A DNA stretch of 64,000 bases from Flabesymbios commensalis (lineage: Eukaryota; Annelida; Polychaeta; Terebellida; Flabelligeridae). The position numbers were made by a program, and so were the translations under genes. The DNA lies in contig OZ024915.1 of NCBI GenBank assembly GCA_964017125.1, positions 16,546,480 through 16,610,479 on the forward strand. Direction: 5' to 3'. The stretch's first letter is position 1. Each line of letters opens with the position of its first letter. Below are positions 21,511-32,838 of the stretch, piece after piece. Under the pieces are notes generated by a model that was given only the letters and a program-made list of their open reading frames with translations, was not told the origin of the DNA and ran no database searches.

Positions 21511-23330
21511 CTGGATGAGAATTGTGACTTTTCAAGTAACCATAAGGTAAATCCCCTTTCGAAGGTAAATCTTTCTTTCAAATGATCACCTGAAGATACG
21601 AACAGCCCCTCCTTGTTCTAGATGCAACATGTGTATTAGATTATTTGTTTTACTATATGTTGTACTTTTGTAATCTGTCGCTTTTCTAATTTGCTGTTCT
21701 CATATAGTGGTTATCACCACATTTATCTGATCTCCAACATGCATTGAGCATGTTGAGTTCGACTTTATTTGATGAACACGTGTGCGCTACATTGTTATAG
21801 AGTGGAAAGTTCTAACACAGGAGACAGGGTTGACTCTCTACTGTATTCAATATGAGACAACTAGGGCTATAGTTTCAGCATACTTACAATGATAATCTCA
21901 TTGAGCTTGTTTCATACTTTTGATATAGATATTGTTATACATTCAAATGCTCATTCTTCATTCAAAAGTGTGTGTAAACTTCACCGAAGGCAATCATGTC
22001 AGAAGGTGCCAGTTTGGCGAGCAGTGAATGGTGTCACAGACTGTGAGCACATGTTTTTACATGGTCTGATAAGTTTTTAGTGCCAGCTCTTCGAACATTT
22101 TGATCAGCCACATCTACCTCATCAGGACATGTTTGGGAAGATAAGGAAGCATCGTAGAAGAAAATAAATAGTTTGAGTGTCGGCCAAAGAGGTGTATCTA
22201 GGTGTAATCTTCAGTTGACTTACCAAATGAGAAGGTTCTGCTGCAGCTGTATTTTGACTGACATTTTCATAGATTTGTGAAATGTATCTCTGCTAAGGTT
22301 TTTTTCTGGTGGTGCAGCGCATTATTTTTTTTTCTATTGTGTCAGCTGTTGTATCTGCATCATCGACCAGATGCATGTCCAACTGTTTGATACATTTAGA
22401 CATATATCCTGATTCTCTGAATTATGTTAACAAATTTGCCAATGAATACAATATTGTCTTCGGATCAAATACCTTGTGACATTTCGGGCTATAATGTTTG
22501 TTATTATCTCACCACGTTGATAAAGGCGACATGTATCCCAACTGCAAGTGGTATCATAACCTGAAAGTATGGTGTTACTTCCACATTTTCACCAGTTTCC
22601 ATTCTCGTCGAGATTATTTTTCACATTTATAAGACATTATTCTCCTTGACAACTAAATGTGTCTGTATGTCTACTATGTCTATAAACGGCATAGCCTCCT
22701 CTCGTAATCTGCGCTAAAAGCATCCGTCTCTAGCAACCTATATACAGCCCAAACATGCACACAATAGGACTATTGATCATACATTACTTCATTTCGCATT
22801 TCCGAAGACATATGCTGGTAGCCTCTAAAGTACAGTGTGTGTAAAAATACTATGTAACCCCTTAAGGCCTGGTATACAAATCAAAAATTAAAATAATAGC
22901 CAAAACAGATACTGATTATCAGGTTTTCGTGTTCAAAATGTAGCACTGACCTTGCCATTGAATTGGACTTGGCATTTGAAAATGATATTTTATGTTTCCT
23001 CTACTATGTGTATGATATACACGCTTCAATATATTTAACAAATACTCACTAATTATCTATATATGACAAATGAGAGAGGAGCATCAATTGTTTTATGGCG
23101 ACCATATTGGAATAGTTAAAAAAATAAAAAATAGTATTCCGGTCGAAACATTTTGGGTGATCGACGTCTTTTCGAGAGTTTTTCAGACTTTGGCCGTCCC
23201 GTCCAAAATGGCCCAGACTAAAAACTGGCCGTCCAAAAGGACGGCTGGACAGCTGGCTGGATGAGTCTCTGGTCAAAAGTCCAGAGCCTGTAATAATCAA
23301 TCTCTCGAGTCATTCCATTTTGCTCAAATC
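21511..23330. other. Intergenic, no gene seen
   Basis: No protein motif, RNA gene or clear transposon. A short run of CCGTCC/GGACGG motifs near 23195-23245 can fold locally. Confidence 0.4.
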
Positions 23331-25505
23331 CATTCCATGTAGCCAGTGAGATTCGGATACCTATTTTCAAAATGGCCGCCATAAAAACTAGAGGAATATC
23401 TTGAAATATATCAATTATAATATTTTGCTCCAATAATGTAATAAACTCCCGATAATGTAATACTTCCCGATAATGTAATAAAATCAACCAATAATGTAAT
23501 ACTTTCTGATAATGTAATGAATTTAACCAATAATGTAATCAGCTTTTTTTTTAAGTTATTCTATCTTGTTAAAATCATTTAATATGCCCAGTGGGATTCG
23601 GATACCTATTTTCAAAATGGACGCCACAAAAATTATAGGAATACCTTAATATATGTCAATTATAATATTTTGCTCCAATAATGTAATAAACTCCCGATAA
23701 TGTAATACTTCCCGATAATGTAATAAAATCAACCAATAATGTAATACTTCTCGATAATGTAATAAATTAAACCAATAATGTAATAAAATTTTTTTTTAAG
23801 TCATTCTATCTTGCTAAAATCCATTTAATATGCCCATTGGGATTCGGATCCCTATTTTTAAAATGGCCGCCATAAAAATTAGAGGAATACCTTGATATAT
23901 GTCAATTATAATATTTTGCTCCAATAATGTTATAAACTCCCGATAATGTAATACTTCCCGATAATGTAATAAAATCAACCAATAATGTAGTACTTCCCAA
24001 TGATGTAATAAATTTAACCAACAATGTATAAACTTTTTATTTAAGTAATTCTATCTTGCTAAAATCCATTTAATATGCCCAGTGGGATTCTGATACCTAT
24101 GTTCAAAATGGCCGCCATAAAAATTAGAGGAATACCTTGATATATGTCAATTATAATATTTTGCTCCAATAATGTAATAAACTCCAGATAATTTGATACT
24201 TCCCGATAATGTAATAAAATCAACCAATAATGTAATACTTCCCGATAAAGTAATAAATTCAACCAATAATGTAATATAATTTTTTTAAGTCATTCTATCT
24301 TGCTAAAATCCATTTAATATGCCCAGTGGGATTCGGATACCTATTTTCAAAATGGCCGCCATAAAAACTAGAGGAATATCTTGAAATATATCAATTATAA
24401 TATTTTGCTCCAATAATGTAATAAACTCCCGATAATGTAATACTTCCCGATAATGTAATAAAATCAACCAATAATGTAATACTTTCTGATAATGTAATGA
24501 ATTTAACCAATAATGTAATCAGCCTTTTTTTTAAGTTATTCTATCTTGTTAAAATCATTTAATATGCCCAGTGGGATTCGGATACCTATTTTCAAAATGG
24601 ACGCCATAAAAATGATAGGAATACCTTGATATATGTCAATTATAATATTTTGCTCCAATAATGTAATAAACTCCCGATAATGTAATACTTCCCGATAATG
24701 TAATAAAATCAACCAATAATGTAATACCTCTCGATAATGTAATAAATTAAACCAATAATGTAATAAACTTTTTTTTTAAGTCATTCTATCTTGCTAAAAT
24801 CCATTTAATATGCCCATTGGGATTCGGATCCCTATTTTTAAAATGGCCGCCATAAAAATTAGAGGAATACCTTGATATATGTCAATTATAATATTTTGCT
24901 CCAATAATGTTATAAACTCCCGATAATGTAATACTTCCCGATAATGTAATAAAATCAACCAATAATGTAGTACTTCCCAATGATGTAATAAATTTAACCA
25001 ACAATGTATAAACTTTTTATTTAAGTAATTCTATCTTGCTAAAATCCATTTAATATGCCCAGTGGGATTCTGATACCTATATTCAAAATGGCCGCCAGTA
25101 AAATTAGAGGAATACCTTGATATATGTCAATTATAATATTTTGCTCCAATAATGTAATAAACTCCAGATAATTTGATACTTCCCGATAATGTAATAAAAT
25201 CAACCAATAATGTAATACTTCCCGATAAAGTAATAAATTCAACCAATAATGTAATATACTTTTTTTAAGTCATTCTATCTTGCTAAAATCCATTTAATAT
25301 GCCCAGTGGGATTCGGATACCTATTTTCAAAATGGCCGCCATAAAAACTAGAGGAATATCTTGAAATATATCAATTATAATATTTTGCTCCAATAATGTA
25401 ATAAACTCCCGATGATGTAATACTTCCCGATAATGTAATAAAATCAACCAATAATGTAATACTTCCCGATAATGTAATAAATTTAACCAATAATGTAATA
25501 AACAA
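23331..25505 (+). repeat. Satellite array, left arm: nine monomers of about 245 bp in a 980-bp higher-order repeat
   Basis: Each monomer holds a conserved block (GGATTCGGATACCTATTTTC, AAAATGGCCGCCATAAAAA, ATCAATTATAATATTTTGC) followed by a run of short units AATGTAATA joined by CTCCCGAT or CAACC. Monomer starts step by 242-247 bp. Monomer 1 is like 5 and 9, 2 like 6, 3 like 7 and 4 like 8. The marker ATTCGGATAC recurs at 23351, 24331 and 25311, exactly 980 bp apart each time. Variants such as GGATCCCTATTTTT (3, 7) and CCAGATAATTTGATAC (4, 8) confirm the four-monomer unit. Apparent open frames are by-products of the repeat. Confidence 0.92.
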
Positions 25506-25928
25506 CCAATTTTGCTGAAATACATTTTATTAAATGGCAACGGGGAGATGTTAAAGGACGACGGAAAGGCGTTATTGGACAAAGAAAAATTAGACATACT
25601 TTTGCACGGAAAAATGACAAAGTTTGGACTTACATATTTTCTTAGTACTGCTCAGTTTTGGTTGCACTTACGACTTTTTAAACTTAACATTTGCTGTGTC
25701 AGTTTTTTACAAGATTTTCAACAAGCCCACTCAGACAGCCCTGCGATGCTTGATTCAAGTCCTGTGACGTCATCAAGTTAACTCGTAAATATTTAGGGGC
25801 TGACAACTCAGTGACTTTTATAGATACGACGTTTTACTTGTGACACCTTCTACTTTTTCACGAGCTTTTGACAGAGCAAAGCAGAATTGACCTGCATCGC
25901 TCGATTCAAAAGTTAGGTATTTTTACGA
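25506..25928. other. Spacer between satellite arms, left part
   Basis: Unique-looking sequence with one 89-codon open frame (25512-25781) with no recognisable motif. No gene claimed. Confidence 0.4.
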
Positions 25929-26045
25929 TGCGACCATTTGAGACTGTTTGCGACCATTTGCGACCGTTTGTGACCATATTCGACCGTTTGCGACTATTTA
26001 CAACTGTTTTCGACCGTTTGCGACCATTTGCGACCGTTTGCAACC
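25929..26045 (+). repeat. Short tandem repeat, unit GCGACCGTTT
   Basis: About ten imperfect copies of a 10-bp unit (GCGACCGTTT, GCGACCATTT and variants). Confidence 0.85.
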
Positions 26046-26069
26046 TTTCTCTCTTCCCCCTGTCTCTTC

Positions 26070-26185
26070 CACTGTCATATCATTCATTTCACCATCCTGA
26101 GGAGTTTCTCCTGGACCAGTTTAGCCTATATGTGCACAAAGGTGGCATACAACCCCATTCATTTTATTTATATTCGTCTTTTCAT
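26070..26185 (+). mobile_element. SINE-1, tail fragment
   Basis: TTCACCATCCTGAGGAG, CAGTTTAGCCTATATGTGC, ACAAAGGTGGC match the 3' half of SINE-1 (see 50538-50727). The tRNA-like head is missing. Confidence 0.75.
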
Positions 26186-26326
26186 TTATATTGGCCTAAA
26201 ACTGCATTCATTATTTTATTCATTCCTTCTTCCTCTCTCTACTCTCTGTCTGTCAATCTCCCTTTGTAATTATAACTTTTATTTTAATATTGAAATGTAG
26301 CATTTAAGAGTTTTATACTGTTTATA

Positions 26327-26396
26327 TGAAACACCCAATGTTAATTCAATGCTGGGCCATTGTCTGTGACGCTGGCCCTACATTGAAATATTATTG
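26327..26396. mobile_element. C-element, partial copy 7
   Basis: CACCCAATGTTAATTCAATG to GACGCTGGCCCTACATTGA; outer right arm missing. Confidence 0.6.
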
Positions 26397-26509
26397 GACA
26401 TATGTATTTTAATTAATAAATATAAATGGTTTTCAAAGCGTCAAGTCGCTGAGAGGCCACAATGGCCCATTGTGAATCGCGGCTCTGTATTATATAAATG
26501 AATGGGCCT

Positions 26510-27740
26510 TCTTTTTATGGCGGCCATTTTGAAAATAGATATGTGAATCCCACTGGGCATATTCAATGGATTTTAGCAAGATAGAATGACTTAAAAAAAA
26601 GAAGTGTATTACATTATTGGTTAAATTTATTACATTATCGGAAAGTATTACATTATCGGGAGTTTATTACATTATTGGAGCAAAATATTATAATTGACAT
26701 ATATCAAGGTATTCCTCTAATTTTTATGACGGCCATTTTGAAAATAGGTATCCGAATCCCACTGGGCATATTAAATGGATTTTAGCAAAATAGAATGACT
26801 TAAAAAAAAGTTTATTACATTATTGGTTAAATTTATTACATTATCGGGAAGTATTACATTATTGGTTGATTTTATTACATTATCGGGAAGTATTACATTA
26901 TCGAGAGTTTATTACATTATTGGAGCAAAATATTATAATTGTTATAATTATTTCAAGATATTCCTCTAGTTTTTATGGCGGTAATTTTAAAAATAGGTAT
27001 CCGAATTCCACTGGGCATATTAAGTGGATTTTAGCAAGATAGAATGACTTAAAAAAAAAGTTCATTACATTATTGGTTAAATGTATTACATTATCGGGAA
27101 GTATTACATTATTGGGAGTTTATTACATTATTGGAGCAAAATATTATAATTGACATATTTCAAGGTATTCCTCTAATTTGTATGGCGGCCATTTTGAAAA
27201 TAGGTATCCGAATCCCACTGGGCATATTAAATGGATTTTAGCAAGATAGAATGACTTAAAAAAAAGTTTTTTACATTATTGGTTAAATTTATCACATTAT
27301 CGGGAAGTATTACATTATTGGTTGATTTTATTACATTATCGGGAAGTATTACATTATCGGAAGTTTATTACATTATTGGAGCAAAATATTATAACTGACA
27401 CGTATCAAGGTATTACTCTAATTTTTATGGCGGCCATTTTGAAAAAAGGTATCCGAATCCCACTGGGCATATTAAATGGAATTTAGCAAGATGGAATGAC
27501 TTAAAATAAAGCTTATTACATTATTGGTTAAATGTATTACATTATCGGGAATATTACATTATTGGTTGATTTTATTACATTATCGGGAAGTATTACAATA
27601 TCGGGGTTTATTACATTATTGGAGCAAAAAATTATAATTGATATATTTTCCTCTAGTTTTTATGGCGGCCATTTTGAAAATAGGTATTCGAATCCCACAG
27701 GGCATATTAAATGGATTTTAACAAGATAGAATAACTCGGT
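26510..27740 (-). repeat. Satellite array, right arm (inverted)
   Basis: Five to six monomers of the 23331-25505 satellite in the opposite orientation (TTTTTATGGCGGCCATTTTG, GGTATCCGAATCCCACTGGG, ATTGGTTAAATTTATTAC). Monomers are shorter and more varied (about 205-250 bp); I see no clean 980-bp period. With the left arm it makes an inverted repeat around a spacer of about 1 kb. Confidence 0.9.
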
Positions 27741-27839
27741 GTGGTACTGATATGAAAAGTATTCTGACGCATCAGGATTATCAGAGAGAAAACACCGCCA
27801 TAGTAACTTTAGGCCTATAACCGATTGTCTGTCACAGGC

Positions 27840-27990
27840 TTAACTCTTAGGGTATTTAGAACTTTTTTATGGAATTGGTTAATAATAACAATACAGTTTT
27901 TTTCCATTTCTCAGCCACTTCAAATGTTCACCCACTTGAGGTTGTGTGTCGTGGCAGCGAGACACAACCTCAAGTGGGTGAAAATGTAAA
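27840..27990. mobile_element. MITE family A, copy 14
   Basis: TTAACTCTTAGGGTATTTAG start, then a perfect-looking palindrome CCCACTTGAGGTTGTG and inverse. Confidence 0.65.
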
Positions 27991-28172
27991 CTTACAACAC
28001 TGTGCTATTTCTGTATAAACCATAATGTATAAACCATGGAGACCAAGGTGTTTTCAATTTGAAATCATCATAACTGTCTTAGTTCTTAGTCTTCTGGTTC
28101 ATTTGAATGTTATGGGTCTACGGCGATTATAAAGATTTTAATTATTTTAGTGCGGGGATCGTCTTTATACGT
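27991..28172. mobile_element. MITE family B, partial copy 7
   Basis: CTGTGCTATTTCTGTATAAACC and the TTTGAAATCATCATAA segment, cut off inside the hairpin after GGGGATCGTC at about 28172. Confidence 0.6.
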
Positions 28173-29965
28173 CAATAGTTATGGGGCGATATGTACCGGT
28201 GGTGGCCATTTTGTATTTTCTCTAATAAAAAATGTTTCCCCAACCCTTATCCCACCTTACTTTTTTGTCATTGCCCATACCCATACCTACCCAAATCAGT
28301 TGATATTAGCTTCTTACGAATTTTTTCAAAGATTGGCTAAAATATGGGCTAATTTCGGGTTACTATATATGTACTCCGCGCTGCGCGTGTCGTACATGTA
28401 TTCGGATCTACGAATCTGTCGAATTTTGTTTTCTCTTTGACACAAGCTAGTTTGCAGAATTAACACGAGGAAGTTATTACTGATTTTTTTTCAATTGGAG
28501 GTTAAAGTCAACTGCAAAATTGTCAAGACTGAAATATTGTCAAAATAGTAACTTTGATCATGTTTATATGCCACAATAGGTTTTAGGCCTACGTAAACAG
28601 ACGTTGTGTTTTTGGTAGAGCACCTGACTGCTTGGCGAGTATGGAAAATGGAATAATGTTTAAAATCCAGGAAAATAAATACATTAAAAACATTATTCCA
28701 TATCCGCCAGCGAAATAAATCTGCTTATTCGCATAATTCACAATACTTGGCATAATAATAAATTTAAATGTATGTGTAATGTCGGTGAAAATCAAGGTTT
28801 ATATTTAAGAAGTAAGAGGACTGGCATGCGCAGTTATAGATATGATTAATATTACTCACGTACTGTAACCCCCCCCCCCCCCCCTAAGACTCAGCTGGTG
28901 GCATATTCACACCTTAGATATCTGAATTTTGCAGTTAAGAATAGACATGTAGCCTACAATTTATAAATTAATTGGCTTTTAAATTTTATTCTATGTTAGA
29001 AAATCTATATGTGTAAGACGTTTTGGAATTTGTGACGCACTAGTTCATTAGTTGTTATTTGTTTCATTGATACGAATGTCAGAAAATTCAACTCTTCGGC
29101 TACTGATCATGAAAGATTAATAACAACTTTAAATACTAAAGCCGCTTGCATGTTATTAAAACATTTTGCACAAAAAATAGCCTGGTTGTATACCGTTAAA
29201 AATTGTCTATGGTAAATGAAAAATCGCATGGTAATCGGGAATATATTGATCGCATATTCAGGACAATAGTTTGACAGGTAAATTACACTTGGCCCGCGTG
29301 GATTACTAAGAAACACAGTATGTTTTATAGACTTTGTTTATAACATGCAACAAAGAATATAATAAAAAATAACAGTGGTAACAAAAATAGCAGTTTGTAA
29401 AACAATAAGTTGACTGTAATAAAATTACACATTATAAACATCCTACACATTTGAATACTGAAGTTAAATAGCTTACAAGTGTATGATTGTAATAAGTGAA
29501 TACTTATTACACGTCCTTGTGATTGGTGGGAATTATATCACACCGTTATTACAATTTTTCAAATATATTAGTAAAACTAATACTGACACAATATCACAGG
29601 TAAAGGATCCCAGTCTTTTTCAATAACAGTTCAACTTGACGATGACATCATATATTTTGAATAAATGGTAGTTTTCTGCATATTTCTCATCAAGCAAGGC
29701 ATGGCTTATGCTAGTTATTTTAATTATTATACATATGCAGCAAATGTATCCATATTTCTAGTGCGATCGATCTCGCCTTTCAGTGACAAAGCTAGTATAG
29801 ATTCATGATATATTGCCTTTATATTATTAGTAGCAGTCTCGTTTCCATATATTCTATATATGGAACAAAAACGAGTGGGAAAATGAAAGAAGCTCACATG
29901 TTGCTTTATGCCCTATATCCAGACGTACGGTAGGCCTAGTGGCCGGCACTCACCCATGGCGTTCA
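28173..29965. other. Intergenic, no gene seen
   Basis: A poly-C tract lies at 28868-28884. Open frames are short and without motifs. No element recognised. Confidence 0.4.
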
Positions 29966-30226
29966 TTAGCCCTTTCAGTGCGGGGACCGACATTAGACGT
30001 CAGATTTACGTCAGATTCTGACGTCTATAGGCGTCAGATAGACGTCAGATTCTGAGGTCTATTGTCGGTCCCCGCACTGAAAGAGTGAAATATTTATAAT
30101 GGCCGTATAGACCCATAACATAGGTATTCAAATCAGGCTAACTAAGACATTTATGATGATATCAAATTGAAAAACCCTTTGGTCTCCATGGTTCATGCAA
30201 AAATATTTCAGCGCTGTATGGGTTAA
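29966..30226. mobile_element. MITE family B, copy 8, downstream of the tandem-Rab gene
   Basis: Enlarged hairpin with extra GACGTCAGAT repeats; ends TTAGCCCTTTCAGTGCGGG and CGCTGTATGGGTTAA. It begins 55 bp past the stop codon at 30281, so it is likely in the 3' UTR or just beyond. Confidence 0.75.
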
Positions 30227-30280
30227 ATTGAGACATCCCACCACATCCAAGGTGATAACTTTCTAAGCGCGATCTAAATT

Positions 30281-30611
30281 CTATGAGAAATCGTACAATC
30301 TCTTCCAAGGCGCCAGTTGTCTCTTAAGCGCCATCGTCACTTTGAAGAAAGCGGCGTCCACATTGGCGCCATTTCTGGCGCTCACTTCCACCAGCGGCAC
30401 ACGCCAGCCATCCGCCCACTCCCGCGCAGAGAAATAGTCCACGCGCCGCTTGTCGTTGATGTCACACTTGTTGCCGACAATTATTTTAGGGGCGTCTGAT
30501 TGTTCGTACATGTCTAATTCCTTGAGGATCATCTCGGCCTGCTTAAATGACTCTGGACTGGTGACGTCGTACACGATGATAAAGGCATTAGCTCCTCTAT
30601 AGTACCCCTTC
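30281..30611 (-). CDS. Tandem-Rab GTPase, exon 5 (rest of domain 2 and stop)
   Basis: Terminal exon after acceptor ATATTTTAAG, entering in phase 2. It encodes GYYRGANAFIIVYDVTSPESF (given here by its parts: the Rab motif YYRGA at 286-290 and IIVYDVT), the specificity motif VGNKCDI (328-334), and VSARNGANV, the G5 motif. It ends ALKRQLAPWKRLYDFS and stop. There is no C-terminal Cys, so unlike ordinary Rabs it should not be geranylgeranylated; membrane binding, if any, must come another way. Closest relatives cannot be ranked by eye; domain 2 keeps more Rab hallmarks (YYRGA) than domain 1. Confidence 0.92.
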
Positions 30612-31078
30612 CTTAAAATATATAATCATACATTATAGTTAAGATTATAAATGAAATGATGATAAATGTTTAAAAATTATTGGTATAAATATTAACTTTC
30701 ACAATCATTGATAACGATTTTAAATATCACAGATCATACAACAAGTAGGACTATTATATGGCACTATGCCATATTTGTGATAATATAAATACACGTGTTT
30801 CATTTTAAATATGCACCCCTTTAACTTAGGCCTACATAATGTTACAAACTTCGAAAAAGTATAGCTTTTTTTCAATGATATAATGATTTTATACGTTCAG
30901 CATTGAATAAAAATAAGTCATTTCGCGTTATGCAAATGTGATTAGAATCGGATTATCTTATAGGGGGCTACTTGTTTTAAGACAAACGTCACTGCAATTA
31001 CACACTACAAAATATCCATCTGAAAGACTAATTAATTGCCAATGAACGAAATATTAATTTATTTAAAAAAAAATTGAC

Positions 31079-31241
31079 CTTGTTTGATCATAGATGGAGT
31101 CACCGGAAATGTCCCAGATTTGTGTGCGCACGCGCTCTCCGTCTATGAGGAGGGTGCGTGTATTGTAGTCAAACCCTGCTGTGGTGTAGTACTCAGGGTT
31201 GAAATGGTCCTTACAGAATCTGTACCGTAGTGCAGTCTTCC
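31079..31241 (-). CDS. Tandem-Rab GTPase, exon 4 (P-loop end and switches of domain 2)
   Basis: A 163-nt exon after acceptor TTATTTGTTACAG, entering in phase 1 and leaving in phase 2 at a weaker GTCAAT donor. It completes the P-loop GATRTGKT (residues 224-231), then encodes switch I TTAGFDYNTRTLLIDGE with Thr249, and WDISGDS, where the catalytic Gln of WDTAGQE is replaced by Asp276. Domain 2 is therefore expected to bind nucleotide but to hydrolyse GTP poorly (inference). Family A copy 15 lies 22 bp upstream of the exon. Confidence 0.9.
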
Positions 31242-31263
31242 CTGTAACAAATAACGACAACAA

Positions 31264-31480
31264 TTAACTCTTGTCTCGCTAAGATAATATATTTAAATTT
31301 TCACCCACTTGAAGTTGTGTCTCGCTACCGCGACCCACAACTTCAAGTGGGGGAATATTATTCATATTCATTTAATTTGAGATCAAAGTTTTGTAAATCT
31401 TGGATGTTTAAACAGTGATTGCATTCCCAATATGAGTGGTCGGCAAATAAAACAATCGTGCTCAGCGATGAAAGGGTTAA
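31264..31480. mobile_element. MITE family A, copy 15, in intron 3 of the tandem-Rab gene
   Basis: TTAACTCTTGTCTCGC to GATGAAAGGGTTAA, with a near-perfect CCCACTTGAAGTTGTG palindrome. It sits 22 bp from the exon 4 acceptor, so it abuts or replaces the branch-point region. Confidence 0.75.
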
Positions 31481-32336
31481 CAGATTAATATGAAACAGAG
31501 ACCATGGTTAACTATTTACCTGCCAGTGACGCATGTATGTGACATCTGACATATTTTTACCAAAAGTAATTTGATAAAAGTAGTAAGGCATTGAGAAGTC
31601 ACGTAAACCTATATGAACTCTTAGTATCCTAATAATAACAGAATTAACAAGGGTAATATGTATGCATTTTAGGTGGATCAATTATCTAGTAGTGTAATGC
31701 AGTATAATAAATTTTAATTATCTCACATGTTTTAAACGTCTTTCTACTTAATGTAACACTTATACTTATCGTTTTGGATGAAAATAGAACATGATCCACA
31801 TAATTACAATCCTGCTCCAACTATCGGCATAACTAATAGACATTTTAGAATCCAGATCATCCCAGTGCAGTTAAATCATGGATTGTCACAGATAGGCCCC
31901 TACATATATTCAAAGATCACATATTTTTCTATCCATGCTATCAAATTGTACAACGTACACAAAGTGATGTCTCTTCATATCACTGCTTTTCCACCTGCCT
32001 CACTGGAGATGGATTTGTAATTTTGACCTGTCACGCGTAACTTGATATTTACCTCTAGTGTGATCGTGAACGATTTCAATGCTGTCAGCGCCAGCTTCAC
32101 TAATTCAAGTGCATGAATGAGTATCACTGCTATTTATTTAATCTTCGACTTAACTGTTGCATTTCTTGTTGGTATAAAATACAGTCACTCTGAAGAACTG
32201 CTATAAAATTAAGTGTAAAATAACTTAAACAACCGTAGTGCTAATCAATTAAGTGGGGCGTTTTTATAGTAACGAGGAAAATAGCATAAGATTATATTTC
32301 TCTTGATTCCTGGTAATCACGATAAATTCATCCGAG
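31481..32336. other. Intron 3 of the tandem-Rab gene
   Basis: AT-rich intron with no coding motif or recognised element. Confidence 0.5.
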
Positions 32337-32395
32337 GATGGTTGAACGTTGTCTCACCGATGCTGGGTGTACGTTTAGTATTGTTTGCTGGGTTT
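32337..32395. mobile_element. C-element, partial copy 8
   Basis: TTGAACGTTGTCTCACCGATG to TTGTTTGCTGGG (read in part); one arm only. Confidence 0.5.
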
Positions 32396-32487
32396 CTAGC
32401 AAATACAATAATCCAGAAAACACAAACGATAGACAAAATGTTGAATCCACTTAGTTAGAAGACCCAAACGATTGACCAAAACGTGTA

Positions 32488-32555
32488 TGAAAGGGTGTAT
32501 TTGCCAGTTGGCAAAGTGGCAGATCCACCATTTCATATCTAAGGGAGCGAAATGT
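32488..32555. mobile_element. Short H-element relative
   Basis: TATGAAAGGGTGTATTTGCC to CCACCATTTCATATCT, with an inner TGCCAGTTGGCA palindrome. Confidence 0.45.
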
Positions 32556-32626
32556 TTAATCAACTAATCCAGAAAATATATAGGCCTACTATTGACCAAA
32601 TTTTGAATCAAATAACCACTGCTAAC

Positions 32627-32726
32627 CCAGATAACATTACCGACTGACCAAATGTTGAATCAAAGTTGGTCCACTGTCTACAACGTTGGCCCAATATTGA
32701 TTCAGCATTAAGACAATTGTTTGGGT
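32627..32726. mobile_element. C-element, copy 9
   Basis: AACCCAGATAACATTACC to ATTGTTTGGGTTCC, centre GGTCCACTGTCTACAACG. Confidence 0.6.
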
Positions 32727-32832
32727 TCCTGCGAACACGAGAAGTTGACCCAATGCTGATTCAATGCTGGGCCAGCGTCTGCGACGCTGGCCTGTCATTG
32801 AACCAACATTGAGTACATTTTTGTGCTTTATG
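32727..32832. mobile_element. C-element, copy 10
   Basis: CCTGCGAACACGAGAAG to ATTGAGTACATTTTTGTGC, perfect centre GGGCCAGCGTCTGCGACGC. Directly abuts copy 9. Confidence 0.65.
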
Positions 32833-32838
32833 GAGCAG

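Noticed and set aside
23049-25597. Several 60-100-codon minus-strand open frames rich in LLHYREVLHYW-like repeats
   Set aside because: They are translations of the satellite monomer; the repeated peptides follow from the DNA repeat and carry no start context or domain.
28868-28884. Poly-C and poly-G tracts here and at 4681, 19028, 37375, 42338 and 42370 as functional G-quadruplexes
   Set aside because: Single homopolymer runs; most lie at edges of repeat elements and nothing else suggests function.
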